This document shows positions 62,490 through 64,000 of a stretch of DNA of 64,000 nt, piece after piece. A model generated the notes under the pieces. It saw nothing but the letters and a program-made list of their open reading frames with translations, did no database searches and was not told where the DNA came from. Made by a program: the position numbers and the translations under genes. The stretch is from Galaxea fascicularis. Lineage: Eukaryota > Cnidaria > Anthozoa > Scleractinia > Euphylliidae. Location: NCBI GenBank assembly GCA_948470475.1, contig OX419341.1:22346207-22410206 (forward strand), written 5' to 3'. Each line of letters opens with the position of its first letter. Position 1 is the stretch's first letter.

Positions 62490-64000
62490 CTGCAATTGAA
62501 GGTAGACAAAATAATTAGTCATCAGTGAATGGCACAAGGCGTTTCAATCTATGAAAGGTTAACACAAGAAGTTGTAGAAATATAAACCTAGCAAAATAAA
62601 TTTCTCACTTATTGTTTTTTTTTTCGTTGAAAAATTGATCAGTCCTATTTTACCAGAAGCTCCGGTAGAAAAGGCAGCGAGATTTTTTGTAAATTATAAA
62701 TTAAAAAATACTAGTCATGCAGTGCTTTCGAGTGCTATACCTTGAAATATCCCACTCGTCACACGAGCTTTTAGGTGAGTGTGTATGCAAAGAAAATACA
62801 ATTGATGAGTGGGATACTCTATGGTATACAACGAGAAAGCCTTGCATAACTATTAACCATGTCATAGAAAATACATGGCATTACATACTGAGTCGATGCG
62901 GTGCACGATGGGGAGGGTTAGATGGAATACCGACGAATATACAACGGTTTTCTCACATTCTGATTGGCTGTATTTTCTATGGCGTGGTATAAAATTAATA
63001 TAAATGGCGAGCTGGACGTGGGGTCTATTCACCCAAGTTTTTCAGCTTTCTCGTCACATCATTATTTTCACCTTGATTATGCCATGAAAATAACTAACAA
63101 GTTTAAAAGGCCAAAAACCCCACGGCGTTTGTGTCGCTCTTAAATGAACATAGCTAGCAAAAGGGAAGGCAGAGAAGGGGAAGGGTGTTTGGAAGGGTGC
63201 GTGGAATAGATAGACGCCTCATTACGTCATGAAAAAGAAGTAAAAAAAAAAATGTTCAATGCAGAGAAGACATCAAGATTTTTTTGCTCATTTCCGATGC
63301 GGTTGTTCTCTTTTGTTCATAAACCGTCATAACCCCAAACTTTGTGTTCCTTGTTGCAATGACTCCGATTTGAGTACATTCTGTCTTTTGGGCATTGGTT
63401 GCTGTTCTTCTTCAAGTTTTAGATCCGGAATACGAACGTTTGCAAGTTTAAGTGGTATACACTATAGTTCAAGGAAAATTAAAGCAACTGTCAAGGTTTT
63501 TGGTATTTGTATTGACCCTACTTCTAGTTGTTTCACAGAATACGCCTTTAATTGACGAATGAACTTATGAAAATATCGGCTGTACGTAGGTGCACTTAGT
63601 TTGTTGATCAGTATCAAGTTGATGTCAGATATATTAAACCCTTGCTTTTTTTCCCACTAATCCATTTTAGACAATTGCGGCAGCTATTCGTCCCCGTTGA
63701 AATCGTAGTCTTTGGACTCCAGGCCCGCTAGGCAGAGCAGAGGAAACAGGCACTCAGTATGTGGAGAAATAATCAAATTTACCTCACGTCGCGTCAAACG
63801 AGGTCGCGTTTTCCGTGTGCACGCACGCAATGCTCTCCCGTTTTGTCGCGAGTGTTAAATTTAGAACATGGTTCGAGTGATTAATGGCCAATTTAGGGGG
63901 GTGCGAAATTATTGTCGGTCTGATTACTCTCCTACTGTGAATTAAATTAAGCGCGGAAATGAAGCCACACGAGGCAAGGAAAAGAGCTTAGTGAGATTTC
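62490..64000. other. Upstream part of the FGF gene, no exon recognised
   Basis: Intron or upstream sequence of the FGF gene. It contains repeat-like stretches near 62750-62990 (ATCCCACTCGTCACACGAG and relatives) and no frame resembling the N-terminal half of an FGF on the minus strand. Confidence 0.5.

Overview
This window is animal nuclear DNA. Its genes are split into many short exons with GT..AG introns, and introns and intergenic DNA are full of tRNA-derived SINEs, foldback elements (MITEs), Penelope-like and LINE fragments and microsatellites. The protein repertoire (Tec-type modules, a ROC-COR-death protein, CLN3, an FGF) and the dispersed repeats fit an anthozoan cnidarian, probably a stony coral. 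The species is inferred, not proven.

Layout. (1) 337-18621, plus strand: a 19-exon gene for a 1334-residue scaffold with order pseudokinase, SH3, ROC GTPase, COR, death domain. (2) 21496-39109, minus strand: a 22-exon gene for a 1184-residue Tec-family-like protein (PH, BTK zinc motif, SH3, SH2, kinase) whose kinase has lost its catalytic residues and which carries a long coiled-coil tail. These two genes are tail to tail, 2.9 kb apart. (3) 40209-58102, plus strand: a complete 16-exon CLN3 (battenin) gene of 440 residues, head to head with gene 2 across 1.1 kb. (4) 61126-62489, minus strand: the last two exons of a fibroblast growth factor gene whose 5' part is not visible here. I assembled every exon by hand from splice sites; for genes 1-3 all exon phases agree and the summed coding lengths are exact multiples of three, which strongly supports the models.

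Genes 1 and 2 are the notable part. Two neighbouring genes encode unrelated architectures, but both use a tyrosine-kinase-type domain stripped of the VAIK lysine, the HRD aspartate and the DFG aspartate. One couples it to a GTPase and a death domain, the other to lipid-binding, phosphotyrosine-binding and coiled-coil parts. This suggests signalling scaffolds rather than enzymes. Whether they act together is unknown.

The mobile-element layer includes two intronic copies of a TIR element carrying what looks like the N-terminal part of a Crypton/KIAA1958-like recombinase-related protein, a 1.1 kb foldback, a 74-bp perfect palindrome with a 9-bp target duplication, and several nested insertions whose order can be read directly.
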